Shown piece by piece: positions 1-8,798 of a stretch of 64,000 nt of DNA. The notes beneath the pieces were generated by a model. That model was not told the DNA's origin, made no database searches, and saw only the letters and a program-made list of their open reading frames with translations. The stretch's first letter is position 1, and every line of letters begins with the position of its first letter. The translations under genes and the position numbers were made by a program. This DNA is from Flavobacteriaceae bacterium PS02334 (GTDB lineage: Bacteria > Bacteroidota > Bacteroidia > Flavobacteriales > Flavobacteriaceae). The stretch covers positions 124,001-188,000 of the forward strand of contig JASCOH010000002.1 in NCBI GenBank assembly GCA_029959295.1, in the 5' to 3' direction.

Positions 1-255
1 ACGGATTAATGAATTTATCTTAAGCTTCGTATCTCTTTTATTTTCTTCACTGCCTAATAATGAATTCGCCATTTTCAGTGAGTCGTGTTGTGATTTCAGC
101 ACTTCAATCTCTTTAGATTGCTGCTGTACAACAGTTGTTGCCTTTTTCAGTTCTTGTTGCATTTCTTGGCGATTTTTTTCCAAGCCGTCAATTTTCGCCA
201 ATAACTTTGCGAGTCTGCTTTCAAGAGTATCAATGATTTGCGCAACTTCACTCAT
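1..255 (-). CDS. Coiled-coil protein, C-terminus cut by window edge
   Basis: Translating the minus strand from the ATG at 255 gives 85 codons without a stop up to the edge of the window, beginning MSEVAQIIDTLESRLAKLLA. The residues form heptad-like patterns rich in E, K, Q and L, so an extended coiled coil is likely; there is no signal peptide or membrane segment. From memory, flavobacteria carry a short coiled-coil protein of this kind just before zapA, a cell-division protein, and the gene would sit first in such an operon, but the downstream gene is outside the window. A good TAnnTTTG promoter motif lies 28 bases upstream of this start. The function is unknown. Confidence 0.75.
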   Translation of the reverse strand, partial: MSEVAQIIDTLESRLAKLLAKIDGLEKNRQEMQQELKKATTVVQQQSKEIEVLKSQHDSLKMANSLLGSEENKRDTKLKINSLIR

Positions 256-282
256 TGGAGTCGATATTCATTACATAATTTA

Positions 283-312
283 CAAAGTTAGTATTCCTAT
301 TGAATTTCGCAA
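283..312 (-). promoter_or_regulatory. Promoter for the coiled-coil gene (TAnnTTTG)
   Basis: On the minus strand TAACTTTG (290-283) is preceded 19 bases upstream by TTG (312-310). This matches the Bacteroidetes -33/-7 promoter. The ATG at 255 lies 28 bases downstream. Confidence 0.6.
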
Positions 313-394
313 TATTTTCGTGCACTTTTATTTATTAATTAGATTTCGCGATGTAAGCAATTGATGAAGAGTTGGTTATGTATAATTACAATTT

Positions 395-1486
395 TCAGGC
401 ATTATTGTCTTCGGCCTCCACAATTTCGGGTTCGGCACTATTTTCTTCTTCTCCTAAAACATATCCCCAAGGTTTCAATCCGTCGACTCTGTCAAAAACA
501 ACTTTGAAAATTGCAATTATGGGGATGGATAAGAACATTCCCTTGACGCCCCAGACTAACTCTCCCAAAACCAATCCGATTAAAGCCGTCAGCGTATTGA
601 TTTTTACTTTTGAGCCTACAATTTTCGGCATGACATAATTGCTGTCAATCAAATGAATTACAAAAACACTTGCTACAACCAGCAAAACGGCCGTTGATCC
701 CATGGTTGAAAAAGTCAGCAAAACCGTCATTATTAAAGCAGTCAGGATTCCGATGTAAGGAATTATGTTGAAAATTCCCGTAATCAAGCCGAGCAGAAAA
801 GCATATTTTATTCCTATGATTTCAAAAGCCGTGCAGGCCAAAATGGTCACGATCAGCATCTGGATAAACAATCCTACGATATATTTTTTTACGATATACT
901 GAATATTTGAAACGACATCATAAACGATGACCGAGTGTTCTTCTCTGAATAAGGAGATTAAAAAGTTCAAGAGCAGCCTTCGGTGAAGCAGTATGAAAAA
1001 CGTATACAAAAAAATGAAAACTAGAAAAAGCATCAGTGATGAAACCGATAATAATGTCTGCCCAAGCAACGAAGTTCCTTTGCTTAAAGCTTCTGAAGTT
1101 GCAGAATTTATGTAGCTGATCTGTTCGTGATTGTCAATGTGGAAAGTATCAGAAATCCAATTTTGTAAGTCTGTGGAAGTGGCCAAAAGTTGCGCCTTAA
1201 AAGCGGGCAAATCGCTTGTCAAATCGCTCAATTGATTTAAAAGCAGGTATAAAATGGCAGAAATGGCGAGAATTAAAGTCAATAAAACCACTGCTGAAGA
1301 AACGGATCTAGGAAACTTCCAGCGTCTTTCTAAAAAATTGGCAAAAGGCAATAGCAAAAGTGAAAATAAGAAAGCAAAAATAAGCGGTGCTAAAAGTGTT
1401 TCTCCAATAATTGCCAGATAAAACAAGCAGATTATTGAAATTAAAACATGCGCAAGTCGCGTATAAAAAGGAGTAGTTTTTATCAT
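395..1486 (-). CDS. AI-2E family transporter (PerM/UPF0118)
   Basis: A 363-residue inner-membrane protein of the AI-2E/PerM permease family. It has several hydrophobic helices near the N-terminus, a soluble stretch of about 70 residues rich in S/T/D around residues 90-130, and a C-terminal block of closely packed helices with the family's G-x-F-N-x-I-P-Y-x-G motif (GIFNIIPYIGIL). The family exports small molecules, and some members are linked to autoinducer-2 or Na+/H+ exchange; the substrate here cannot be told. I start at the ATG at 1486 (MIKTTPFYTRLA), because the 11 extra codons available upstream look non-coding. The last ~20 residues are acidic, as is common in relatives. Confidence 0.88.
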   Translation of the reverse strand: MIKTTPFYTRLAHVLISIICLFYLAIIGETLLAPLIFAFLFSLLLLPFANFLERRWKFPRSVSSAVVLLTLILAISAILYLLLNQLSDLTSDLPAFKAQLLATSTDLQNWISDTFHIDNHEQISYINSATSEALSKGTSLLGQTLLSVSSLMLFLVFIFLYTFFILLHRRLLLNFLISLFREEHSVIVYDVVSNIQYIVKKYIVGLFIQMLIVTILACTAFEIIGIKYAFLLGLITGIFNIIPYIGILTALIMTVLLTFSTMGSTAVLLVVASVFVIHLIDSNYVMPKIVGSKVKINTLTALIGLVLGELVWGVKGMFLSIPIIAIFKVVFDRVDGLKPWGYVLGEEENSAEPEIVEAEDNNA

Positions 1487-1564
1487 ATTAAAGAAATCTT
1501 TAGTATAAATATAAAGCAATTAAATTTTATTTATAAGGAAATGGCCAAACAATAATTTTTCAAA

Positions 1565-1594
1565 TTGCCTAATTCCTTAATTAAGTTATCTTTG
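1565..1594 (+). promoter_or_regulatory. Promoter for the ABC-F gene
   Basis: TTG at 1565-1567 and TATCTTTG at 1587-1594 are separated by 19 bases, a near-ideal Bacteroidetes promoter. The next start codon is at 1650. Confidence 0.65.
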
Positions 1595-1649
1595 CAGCTT
1601 TAAATTCGAACCTTCGAATTATCTAATAATCCAACAATCAATAATCTAA

Positions 1650-3284
1650 ATGATTACAGTAAACGATATTTCAGTACAATTTGGCGGAACAACCCTTTTC
1701 AGCGATGTTTCTTTTGCGATAAATGAAAATGACAAAATTGCCCTTATGGGTAAAAATGGTGCAGGAAAATCTACGCTTCTGAAAATAATTGCAGGACAAA
1801 GCAAACCTTCTACGGGAAATATTTCTGCGCCAAAAGATGCTGTAATCGCTTATCTTCCACAGCATTTGCTGACAAAAGACGATTCGACTGTAATGGAAGA
1901 AACTTCAAAAGCTTTTCAGGAAGTCTTTAAAATCAAAGCAGAGATTGATCATCTAAACGAGCAATTGACGGTTCGTACAGATTATGAATCAGATGATTAC
2001 ATGAAGCTAATTGAAAGGGTTTCTGACTTGAGTGAGAAATTTTATGCGATTGAAGAAATAAATTACGAAGCTGAAGTTGAGAAAATTCTAGTTGGATTGG
2101 GATTTGAAAGAGAAGATTTTACACGCCAAACTTCAGAGTTTTCTGGAGGTTGGAGAATGCGAATTGAATTGGCAAAAATCTTATTGCAAAAGCCAGATTT
2201 GATTCTTTTAGATGAGCCAACAAACCACATGGATATCGAGTCGATTCAATGGCTGGAAGATTTTTTGATCAATTCAGCTAAAGCAGTTGTGGTAATTTCT
2301 CACGATAGAGCTTTTGTAGACAACATCACAAACCGCACGATTGAAGTGACAATGGGAAGAATTTACGACTACAAAGCCAAATATTCGCATTATTTAGAAT
2401 TAAGAAAAGATCGAAGAATTCACCAACAAAAAGCATATGACGAACAGCAAAGAATGATTGCCGACAATCAGGCTTTTATTGACCGCTTCAGAGGTACTTT
2501 TTCAAAAACTGATGCAGTTCAATCGCGCGTGAAAATGCTTGAGAAATTGGTTCTGGTTCAAGTCGACGAAGTGGATACTTCTGCCTTGAAGTTGAAATTT
2601 CCGCCAGCTGCACGTTCTGGAAATTATCCGGTTGTGGTAAAAGATTTGTCAAAATCGTATGGAGATCATGTTGTTTTCAAAGATGCAAATATTGTAATCG
2701 AAAGAGGGCAGAAAGTTGCCTTCGTCGGCAAAAATGGAGAAGGAAAATCGACAATGATCAAGGCAATTATGAAAGAAATCGGAATCGATACTGGTTCTGT
2801 GGAAGTTGGCCATAATTCTCAAATTGGCTATTTTGCCCAAAATCAAGCTTCTTTATTAGATGAAAATGCTACGATTTTTGAAACCATCGATAACATCGCA
2901 GTTGGCGAAGTCAGAACGCAGATTAAAAACATCTTAGGCGCATTTATGTTCCACGGAGATGATACTACCAAAAAAGTAAAAGTGCTTTCTGGAGGAGAAA
3001 AGACACGTCTGGCGATGATCAAATTATTGCTGGAACCAGTAAATTTATTGATTCTGGATGAGCCTTCAAATCACTTAGACATGAAAACCAAAGACATTAT
3101 AAAGGATGCGCTCCGTGATTTTGACGGAACTTTAATCTTGGTTTCGCACGATAGGGATTTCTTGGATGGATTGGCAACTAAAGTTTTTGAATTCGGAAAC
3201 AAGCGCGTCAAAGAACATTTTGAAGACATCAAAGGTTTCTTGGAACACAAAAAAATGGACAGTTTGCGAGAAATTGAAAAGTAA
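1650..3284 (+). CDS. ABC-F family ATP-binding protein
   Basis: A 544-residue soluble protein with two ABC ATPase domains in tandem and no membrane segments, the hallmark of ABC-F translation factors. Domain 1 has Walker A GKNGAGKST (34-42), signature FSGGWRMR and Walker B LILLDEPTNHMD. Domain 2 has GKNGEGKST, signature LSGGEKTR and LLILDEPSNHLD. The linker between them is basic and helical, as expected for the interdomain P-site-tRNA interaction arm. ABC-F proteins bind the ribosomal E site; length and layout fit the housekeeping YbiT/Uup-like group better than an antibiotic-resistance protein, but that is inference. It is monocistronic or co-transcribed with the histidine kinase 52 bases downstream. 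Confidence 0.93.
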   Translation: MITVNDISVQFGGTTLFSDVSFAINENDKIALMGKNGAGKSTLLKIIAGQSKPSTGNISAPKDAVIAYLPQHLLTKDDSTVMEETSKAFQEVFKIKAEIDHLNEQLTVRTDYESDDYMKLIERVSDLSEKFYAIEEINYEAEVEKILVGLGFEREDFTRQTSEFSGGWRMRIELAKILLQKPDLILLDEPTNHMDIESIQWLEDFLINSAKAVVVISHDRAFVDNITNRTIEVTMGRIYDYKAKYSHYLELRKDRRIHQQKAYDEQQRMIADNQAFIDRFRGTFSKTDAVQSRVKMLEKLVLVQVDEVDTSALKLKFPPAARSGNYPVVVKDLSKSYGDHVVFKDANIVIERGQKVAFVGKNGEGKSTMIKAIMKEIGIDTGSVEVGHNSQIGYFAQNQASLLDENATIFETIDNIAVGEVRTQIKNILGAFMFHGDDTTKKVKVLSGGEKTRLAMIKLLLEPVNLLILDEPSNHLDMKTKDIIKDALRDFDGTLILVSHDRDFLDGLATKVFEFGNKRVKEHFEDIKGFLEHKKMDSLREIEK

Positions 3285-3336
3285 TTTACATAGAATCAAT
3301 TAATTGCTTAAATTGCTTACATCAAATCAGAAAATT

Positions 3337-4425
3337 ATGATTCCTGAAGATGTAGGCAATTTGAATGTTTCAAGGATTGAACTGCACGGCGTTGCAGACT
3401 TCCTTCCTTATCCGTTTATCATTGCAGAAGTGATTGATAACGTTCATTTCAATACTTATTTGAATGAAAAATTTATAGAGGAAATCGGCTATTCTTTAGA
3501 GGAAATTCCCACAATTGAAGCTTGGTACGAACATGCTTATCCTGAACGAGATTACATGAAAAAAGTAATTTCTGACTGGGATAATGAACAGCTTCTGTCA
3601 GAGCAAAAAGGAAAGATTTTTGTCAAAAATAAATCTTTTGTCACTTGCAAAAACGGAACGAAACGCTGGTATGAAATCAAGGCTTCGGTAATCAATAAAA
3701 TTCATGTCGTTGCCTTTATCGATCTTGACAAAGAAATAAAATTTCAGGAAGAACTTAAAAATATAAATGCCAATAATGACCGGATGCTATCTATTTTAGG
3801 TCACGATTTGCGAAGTCCGGTGGCGAATCTGATGTCGATTTCTTCGATGGCGGCAAATACTGAGATTTCTAATGCTGAATTTTTTTCATTATTGAATTTG
3901 GTAAATGAGCAGTCTTCGCAAGTTTTAGATTTGTTGGATAATACTTTTAATTGGGCCAAACTAAATTTCAATGCGATCAGCTTAAACGAAGCAAAAATTA
4001 ATTTTCAAGAGCTTCTTGCAACTATTTTGGATATTTACAAATCATCTTATCAAGCAAAAAATATTACTATAAAAACGGATGTTTCTAATCTTCAGAAAAT
4101 AAATTCTGATATCGAGATTGTTACGATTATTATCCGGAATTTGCTATCGAATGCGATTAAATTTACGCCTCAAAACGGAACAATTTCAATCAATTCGACA
4201 GCCAGCGAACTGAGCATTCAAGATAGTGGCATTGGAATCCCGGAGGAAATGATTTCTCAAATCAGAACTAGTAAAATTTCCTCAAGATCAGGAACAAACG
4301 GCGAAAAAGGATCAGGAATCGGATTGCAACTCGTCGTAAATCTGGCTGAAAAAATAAATTGCAAATTCGAAATTGAAAGCGAAGAGCAAAAAGGAACGAT
4401 TGCTAAAATTAGTTTTGAAGTATAA
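3337..4425 (+). CDS. PAS-domain sensor histidine kinase
   Basis: A soluble histidine kinase of 362 residues. Residues ~20-130 form a PAS-like sensor (PYPFIIAEVIDN... NEKFIEEIGYS). A short coiled linker leads to the HisKA dimerisation box ILGHDLRSPV, with the phospho-accepting His near residue 156. The HATPase domain follows, with N-box NLLSNAIKFTP, G1 DSGIGIP and G2 GSGIGLQL. There are no membrane helices, so the signal is probably cytoplasmic. No response regulator is nearby, so it is an orphan kinase. I use the ATG at 3337; a TTG at 3304 would add 11 residues. It ends just before a strong bidirectional terminator. Confidence 0.9.
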   Translation: MIPEDVGNLNVSRIELHGVADFLPYPFIIAEVIDNVHFNTYLNEKFIEEIGYSLEEIPTIEAWYEHAYPERDYMKKVISDWDNEQLLSEQKGKIFVKNKSFVTCKNGTKRWYEIKASVINKIHVVAFIDLDKEIKFQEELKNINANNDRMLSILGHDLRSPVANLMSISSMAANTEISNAEFFSLLNLVNEQSSQVLDLLDNTFNWAKLNFNAISLNEAKINFQELLATILDIYKSSYQAKNITIKTDVSNLQKINSDIEIVTIIIRNLLSNAIKFTPQNGTISINSTASELSIQDSGIGIPEEMISQIRTSKISSRSGTNGEKGSGIGLQLVVNLAEKINCKFEIESEEQKGTIAKISFEV

Positions 4426-4427
4426 TT

Positions 4428-4462
4428 AAAAAGACTCTGATAAATTTCATCAGAGTCTTTTT
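4428..4462. terminator. Bidirectional rho-independent terminator
   Basis: A perfect 14-bp stem, AAAAAGACTCTGAT / ATCAGAGTCTTTTT, with the 7-base loop AAATTTC. It lies between the convergent kinase gene and the 4467-4826 gene and has T-runs for both strands. Confidence 0.9.
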
Positions 4463-4466
4463 TAAT

Positions 4467-4826
4467 CTAATCTTTCCAGCCGAAAGCATTTTTGTTGATT
4501 ATTTTTTTCCAGTCATTCCCATGCTTTTCCTTTAAATATTCAAAAGCAAAATGGTTGTAGCTTTCATAATAGGTCGGATCTTCTGGCATTGCGCATCCAA
4601 AATCATGATATTTTATACTATATAATTTTTCAAATTTTTGATCCTCTTTGGTGATTACAGAAACAATACCTCCTTTCAAATGAATCACAATGCTATTATT
4701 TTTCAAATCATCTTCAAAATTCATCTTGGCAGAAATCACAAGATGTTTTGTACAGCCTCTTTGTTGCCCAAAACTAAAAGCAGAAACGAGAATTACAAGA
4801 AAACAAATCAATTTTATATTTTTCAT
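4467..4826 (-). CDS. Small secreted protein of unknown function
   Basis: A 119-residue protein with a Sec signal peptide (hydrophobic core LICFLVILVSAFSFG, cleavage probably before QQRGC). The mature part is about 98 residues, hydrophilic, with no domain I recognise. It has two cysteines (in GCTKH and GCAMP) that could form a disulfide. It follows the VWA gene at only 5 bases, so it is probably the last gene of the sigma/anti-sigma/VWA operon, and it ends at a strong terminator. Confidence 0.75.
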   Translation of the reverse strand: MKNIKLICFLVILVSAFSFGQQRGCTKHLVISAKMNFEDDLKNNSIVIHLKGGIVSVITKEDQKFEKLYSIKYHDFGCAMPEDPTYYESYNHFAFEYLKEKHGNDWKKIINKNAFGWKD

Positions 4827-4831
4827 AATCC

Positions 4832-6729
4832 TTAATTTACGCTTTCTACTAATCGGATGAATTCTGCTTTGTAGCCGTCAGCATCATTTGAATTTCCTTC
4901 TCTTGACAACTTTTTGATGTCAGAAGCTGAAGTATTTGAAATTAGTTTCGAACCTCTCAATTTTAACCCGAACCAAGCTACAGAAGTACTGAATTTAAAA
5001 TCAGCACTGGCTTTTTCAGCTTCCACAGATTTGTTTTCTATGATTTGAACCATTTCAATGCTTTTGTCTCCGTCAGGTTTTTTATACCTGAATTTTATCG
5101 TAGCCAATTCATCGCTATAATCCTTCTTCACGACTTCGGTTTTTGTATATTTCAAATCAGGAATTGTTGATGAAAATTCGCTTTTTACACCAACCGGAAT
5201 GATTTCATATAATGCGGTAACCGTATGCCCGCTTCCTAATTCGCCAGCATCAATCGCATCATTTGTAAAATCTTCGTCGCGCAATTTTCTATTTTCATAA
5301 CCGATCAAGCGATACGACTGCACATGTTTTGGATTAAATTCAATTTGTATTTTCACATCCTTCGCGATAGCAAACATGGAACCTTTAAACTCTTTTCCTA
5401 AGAAACGATTTGCTTCCTGAATATTATCGATGTAAGCATAATTTCCATTGCCCTTGTCGGCTAAAATTTCCATTTTACTGTCTTTGTAATTGCCCATTCC
5501 AAAGCCAAGGCAAGTCAAGAAAACACCGCTTTTTCTTTTTTCCTCGATTAAAGTCTGCATGTCAGAATTAGAAGAACTTCCTACATTAAAATCGCCGTCA
5601 GTTGCCAAAATGACGCGGTTATTTCCGTTTTTTATAAAATTTTCTTGTGCAATTTTGTACGCTAATTCGATTCCAGCACCGCCAGCCGTACTTCCTCCAG
5701 CGGATAATTTTTCTAAAGCATCAATTATTTCTTTTTTATTAGAACCGCTTGTCGGAGGCAAAACCATTCCTGCAGCGCCAGCATAAACTACAATCGAAAC
5801 TTTGTCTTCGCTACGCAACTGATCTACCAAAACTTTCATCGAAGATTTAAGCAAAGGCAATTTATTATCGCTATTCATCGAACCCGAAACGTCAATCAAA
5901 AACACAAGATTTGAAGCTGGCAACTTTTCGCTAGGGATATTTTTTCCCTGCAATCCGATTTTCAAAATTTTGTGTTTTGGATTCCACGGCGCGTCGCTAT
6001 ATTCTGTATTGATTGAAAACGGATTTTCGCCTTTTGGCTGCGGATAATCATATTTGAAAAAATTGACCATTTCTTCCACGCGAACAGCATCTTTCGGAAC
6101 TTTCTGTCCGTTATTTATAAAACGGCGAATGTTAGTATAAGAAGCATTGTCCACATCAATTGAAAAAGTAGAAAGCGGTGAGTTTTTGGTGTTTTCAAAC
6201 TGATTTTCAACAAACATTCCATAATCTTCATCGTTTACATTTACCGGCGGAAGATTTTTAATAGTATCTTTTCGCTTTTCTTTTACAACGATTTTTTGCT
6301 TTGCAATAGCTTGTGGTAAAATTGAAGTATTGCCTCTGACTGAAACTGTTGCTTTTTCACTTTTAACACGTTTTGATCGGGAAACATAATTGCTGTTGTC
6401 AGTTGAATATCCAGTCACAACAACTTCTTGCAGTGAAGTATTGTCATTTTCTAAAAAAACGTTGATATTATCGATATCTCCAATTTTGACGGATTTGCTT
6501 TTCATTCCGATAAAACTAAAAACAAGTATTTCTCCCTTGCTTGCTTTTATAGAATATTTTCCTTCAAAATCTGTGGAAGTGTGGCGAGACGTTCCTTTTA
6601 TTACACTGAGACTCCAGGAAGCGCGCCAGAATCCTCTGAAACTACTCCTGAAATTGTTCTTTCTTGTGCAAATGATACGAAACAAATGAGCATCATTATG
6701 CTTGCTAAAATTGGTTTTAAATTTTTCAT
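4832..6729 (-). CDS. VWA/DUF3520 (YfbK-like) surface protein, frameshifted near N-terminus
   Basis: Large secreted protein. The natural start is the ATG at 6729: signal peptide MKNLKPILASIMMLICFVSF-AQ, then the start of a carboxypeptidase-regulatory-like domain ending ...ALPGVSV, where the frame hits TAATAA at 6603. Stepping back one base restores SVIKGTSRHTSTDFEGKYSI, the normal continuation, and that frame runs open to 4832. After the CPD-like domain comes a short plug-like link (LQEVVVTGY), then a VWA domain with MIDAS residues DVSGS, a GGSTAGG threonine and ATDGDFN, then a C-terminal DUF3520-like region. A one-base deletion or two-base insertion at about 6600-6608 explains the break; there is no slippery heptamer. 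It could be a real mutation or a sequence error. Third structural gene of an ECF-sigma operon. Confidence 0.85.
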
Positions 6730-6731
6730 AA

Positions 6732-7142
6732 TCAAAAGTTTTTAGTGGTTTGAGTTTTTTTGTTTTCCGCTTCCAGTGCTTTTTCTGATAGTTTTTTAAT
6801 TTTTCGTAATTGTTTTTTTGTGAGATCTTTTGTTTCAATAATTATGACTCCGTTTTTTCCAGCTTCGCTATAAATTGCTGTGGCTCCGTTTCCTTTCAAG
6901 ACATTTATGGCTTTGATATTTTCAGGTTTTATAGTTTTCAAAATGCTGTCGTTTGAAATAATGCCGTCGATCACATATAAAGGCTTATTTATCGGATTTG
7001 TTCCTAAATGAATTCTTGTTTTTTCATTTTTATCTATCAAAGGTTTCTCAAAAATCATCCCAGGAACATTTGTTTCCTGAGCATTTCCTGCGTAAAAAAT
7101 AAGCATAGCAATGGCTGATGAAAATAGTTTTAGTTTTTTCAT
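6732..7142 (-). CDS. Small secreted protein with TonB-plug-like module
   Basis: A 136-residue secreted protein: signal peptide to ...FYAGNA-QE, then one copy of the motif that marks SusC-type plug domains (KPLYVIDGII ... IKAINVLKGNGATAIYSEAG ... NGVIIIETK). It has no beta-barrel, so it is a stand-alone plug-like domain with a charged, Lys-rich helical tail. It lies 2 bases upstream of the VWA gene start and 33 bases after the anti-sigma-like gene, within the same operon. Plug motifs normally close TonB-dependent outer-membrane pores; here the module may act as a protein-interaction domain. That role is inference. Confidence 0.8.
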   Translation of the reverse strand: MKKLKLFSSAIAMLIFYAGNAQETNVPGMIFEKPLIDKNEKTRIHLGTNPINKPLYVIDGIISNDSILKTIKPENIKAINVLKGNGATAIYSEAGKNGVIIIETKDLTKKQLRKIKKLSEKALEAENKKTQTTKNF

Positions 7143-7175
7143 AATGTTGTTTTTCAGTAAGTTATATTGATTTGT

Positions 7176-8105
7176 TTACTTCTTTTTTTCTACAGGTTTA
7201 TTGTTTTTTGTAGTAATAATCACGACTCCTTTTTTGCCTTTTTCTCCATAAATAGAAATTGCTTCTTCGCCCTTTAAGATTTTTGTAGACAAAATTTCCT
7301 GTTTGTTTAAAGGCGAATAGGGACTCGTCGGATTTGGTCCAAAAAGCTCTTCTTCAGAATATTGAACTCCGTTGATCACATATAAAGGTTCGGTCAAAAC
7401 TTCAATCGAGTCAATTTCATTGCTATCCATGAATCCCATCACTTCTTTAGATTTGTCGTCGCCTTTGACTGCTTCTCCGTTGATAACATACAATGGCGAC
7501 TGTTTTTGGATTGGAGCTTGTGAAGTCACACTTTTTGCCACAAAACTCATTTCTTCATCTGTTCTTTGAACACCTACAGCTTGATGAATTTTCTTGCTCC
7601 TTGAATATCCCAAATTTCTGACATCCGTTTTTTCTTCATAAGTTTCTTTGTCTTTAGAAATATTTCCAAAAACTGAATCTTGATAAATTGTGCTGGAGGC
7701 TTTTTCGTTTACAACAAAATCTTGGTGTTTTTCAACTTCCGCTTCCATGATTTTAGCGGCGTTTTCTGTGATAATCGGATTTGGCTTTTCTGTAGAAACC
7801 AAAGCGTTTACTTCTGATTTGTCTACAGATTTTTTATTTTCTTCAGTAGTTACGACTTCCGTTTTTGGCTCAACACTATTTTTGTCATTTTCTAATTTTA
7901 AAAACTGAGAACCTAAAGTGATTAGCAGTAAAATAGAAGCGGCAACTGCAATTTTTTTCCAAAGCTTGCTTTCTTTCGTAAGCGCTTTTTTGTCCAGTTT
8001 TTCTTCCACTCTTCCCCAGACTTTTTCCATCGACGGAAAGTCTTTTTCGGGAGCTTTTTGCGAAGCTTCTTGAAATTGTTTGTATAATTTATCTTGATTG
8101 TCCAT
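7176..8105 (-). CDS. Anti-sigma-like membrane protein with plug-like repeats
   Basis: A 309-residue type II membrane protein. A cytoplasmic segment of ~50 residues (MDNQDKLYKQFQEASQKAPE...) precedes one transmembrane helix (KIAVAASILLLITLGSQF, ~51-69). A long periplasmic part follows, with a low-complexity charged stretch and, in the last 110 residues, two plug-type motifs: SPLYVINGEAV...IDSIEVL and EPLYVINGVQY...STKILKGEEAISIYGEKG...GVVIITTK. Its start lies 2 bases after the sigma-factor stop, the classic sigma/anti-sigma arrangement, so residues 1-50 probably bind the sigma factor. It lacks a zinc anti-sigma (ZAS) motif. Function inferred from position and topology. Confidence 0.82.
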   Translation of the reverse strand: MDNQDKLYKQFQEASQKAPEKDFPSMEKVWGRVEEKLDKKALTKESKLWKKIAVAASILLLITLGSQFLKLENDKNSVEPKTEVVTTEENKKSVDKSEVNALVSTEKPNPIITENAAKIMEAEVEKHQDFVVNEKASSTIYQDSVFGNISKDKETYEEKTDVRNLGYSRSKKIHQAVGVQRTDEEMSFVAKSVTSQAPIQKQSPLYVINGEAVKGDDKSKEVMGFMDSNEIDSIEVLTEPLYVINGVQYSEEELFGPNPTSPYSPLNKQEILSTKILKGEEAISIYGEKGKKGVVIITTKNNKPVEKKK

Positions 8106-8107
8106 GA

Positions 8108-8644
8108 CTATTTTGCTTTTTGATAATAAAGATTGTTGACTAATTCTTTTAATTTCGTTCGGGAGACGTTCAATTGTGATTTTGATGTTCCTTCAGAAAT
8201 TCCGAGCATTGAGGCGATTTCCTTGTGAGAAAAACCTTCAATTGCAAAAAGATTGAAAACCGTTTTGCAACCGTCCGGAATGTGATTTAGCAATTCCAGC
8301 AAATCTTCGGCTTCTAAAAAAGTCTCATCGGCGCTTTCTAATTTTGGCTCAGTTTTCATGTCATTCAGATAAATGTTGAAATTCACATTTTTCTTTAACA
8401 TCAAAAGACATTGATTGACAGCAATTTTTCGCGCCCAAGCCTCAAAAGCGTAGAATTCTTTTAATTGGTCAAGTTTTGTAAAAATAGTATAGAACGCATC
8501 GGCCAATGCTTCTTCAATTTCTTCTTCTTTTTTTAAATACCGCTTGCAAGTCTGGTATAATTTCGGAGCCATAAGCTCATACAGCTGTCTCTGCGAGTCC
8601 CGCTGCATTTTTCTGCATCCTATTAGTATTTTTTCGTCTATCAC
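8108..8644 (-). CDS. ECF RNA polymerase sigma factor
   Basis: An ECF-type sigma-70 protein of about 178 residues. Region 2 is recognisable (KRYLKKEEEIEEALADAFYTIF), as is region 4 (LNHIPDGCKTVFNLFAIEGFSHKEIASMLGISEGTSKSQL), a helix-turn-helix for -35-type recognition. No ATG fits; I choose the GTG at 8644 (IDEKILIGCRK follows), which begins where related ECF factors begin. A TTG at 8713 would add 23 basic residues unlike the family. It is the first gene of the operon ending at 4467, directly followed by its probable anti-sigma factor. Such pairs in Bacteroidetes respond to envelope signals. Confidence 0.9.
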   Translation of the reverse strand: MIDEKILIGCRKMQRDSQRQLYELMAPKLYQTCKRYLKKEEEIEEALADAFYTIFTKLDQLKEFYAFEAWARKIAVNQCLLMLKKNVNFNIYLNDMKTEPKLESADETFLEAEDLLELLNHIPDGCKTVFNLFAIEGFSHKEIASMLGISEGTSKSQLNVSRTKLKELVNNLYYQKAK

Positions 8645-8735
8645 AATTGAAGTCTTTTTTATATAGAGCGATTTTTTTAGAGAAAGGTTGGGAAGCAAGT
8701 GAATTTTTTTCAAAAAAAGATAAATACAAATAAAA

Positions 8736-8778
8736 AAGAGCCAAGAACATAAAATTTAATTCACTTTTCTTGACTCTT
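8736..8778 (-). terminator. Terminator after the scramblase-like gene
   Basis: AAGAGCCAAGAA (8736-8747) pairs with TTCTTGACTCTT (8767-8778) with one mismatch. On the minus strand it is followed by a T-run, ending the 9386-8799 transcript before the sigma operon. Confidence 0.55.
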
Positions 8779-8798
8779 CATATCTCTTAAAATAATGA

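Noticed and set aside
5490-5786. 98-codon plus-strand frame inside the VWA gene
   Set aside because: Antisense shadow of the VWA domain; composition is that of the opposite strand.
6597-6610. Programmed -1 frameshift in the VWA gene
   Set aside because: No slippery heptamer and no following pseudoknot; a mutation or error is simpler.
6730-6838. N-terminal extension of the VWA reading frame up to 6838
   Set aside because: It overlaps the coding end of the plug-like gene and has no signal peptide; the real start is at 6729 in another frame.
8645-8713. TTG start giving 23 extra residues on the ECF sigma factor
   Set aside because: Extra residues are low-complexity and unlike the family; no ATG, and the GTG at 8644 begins at the expected position.
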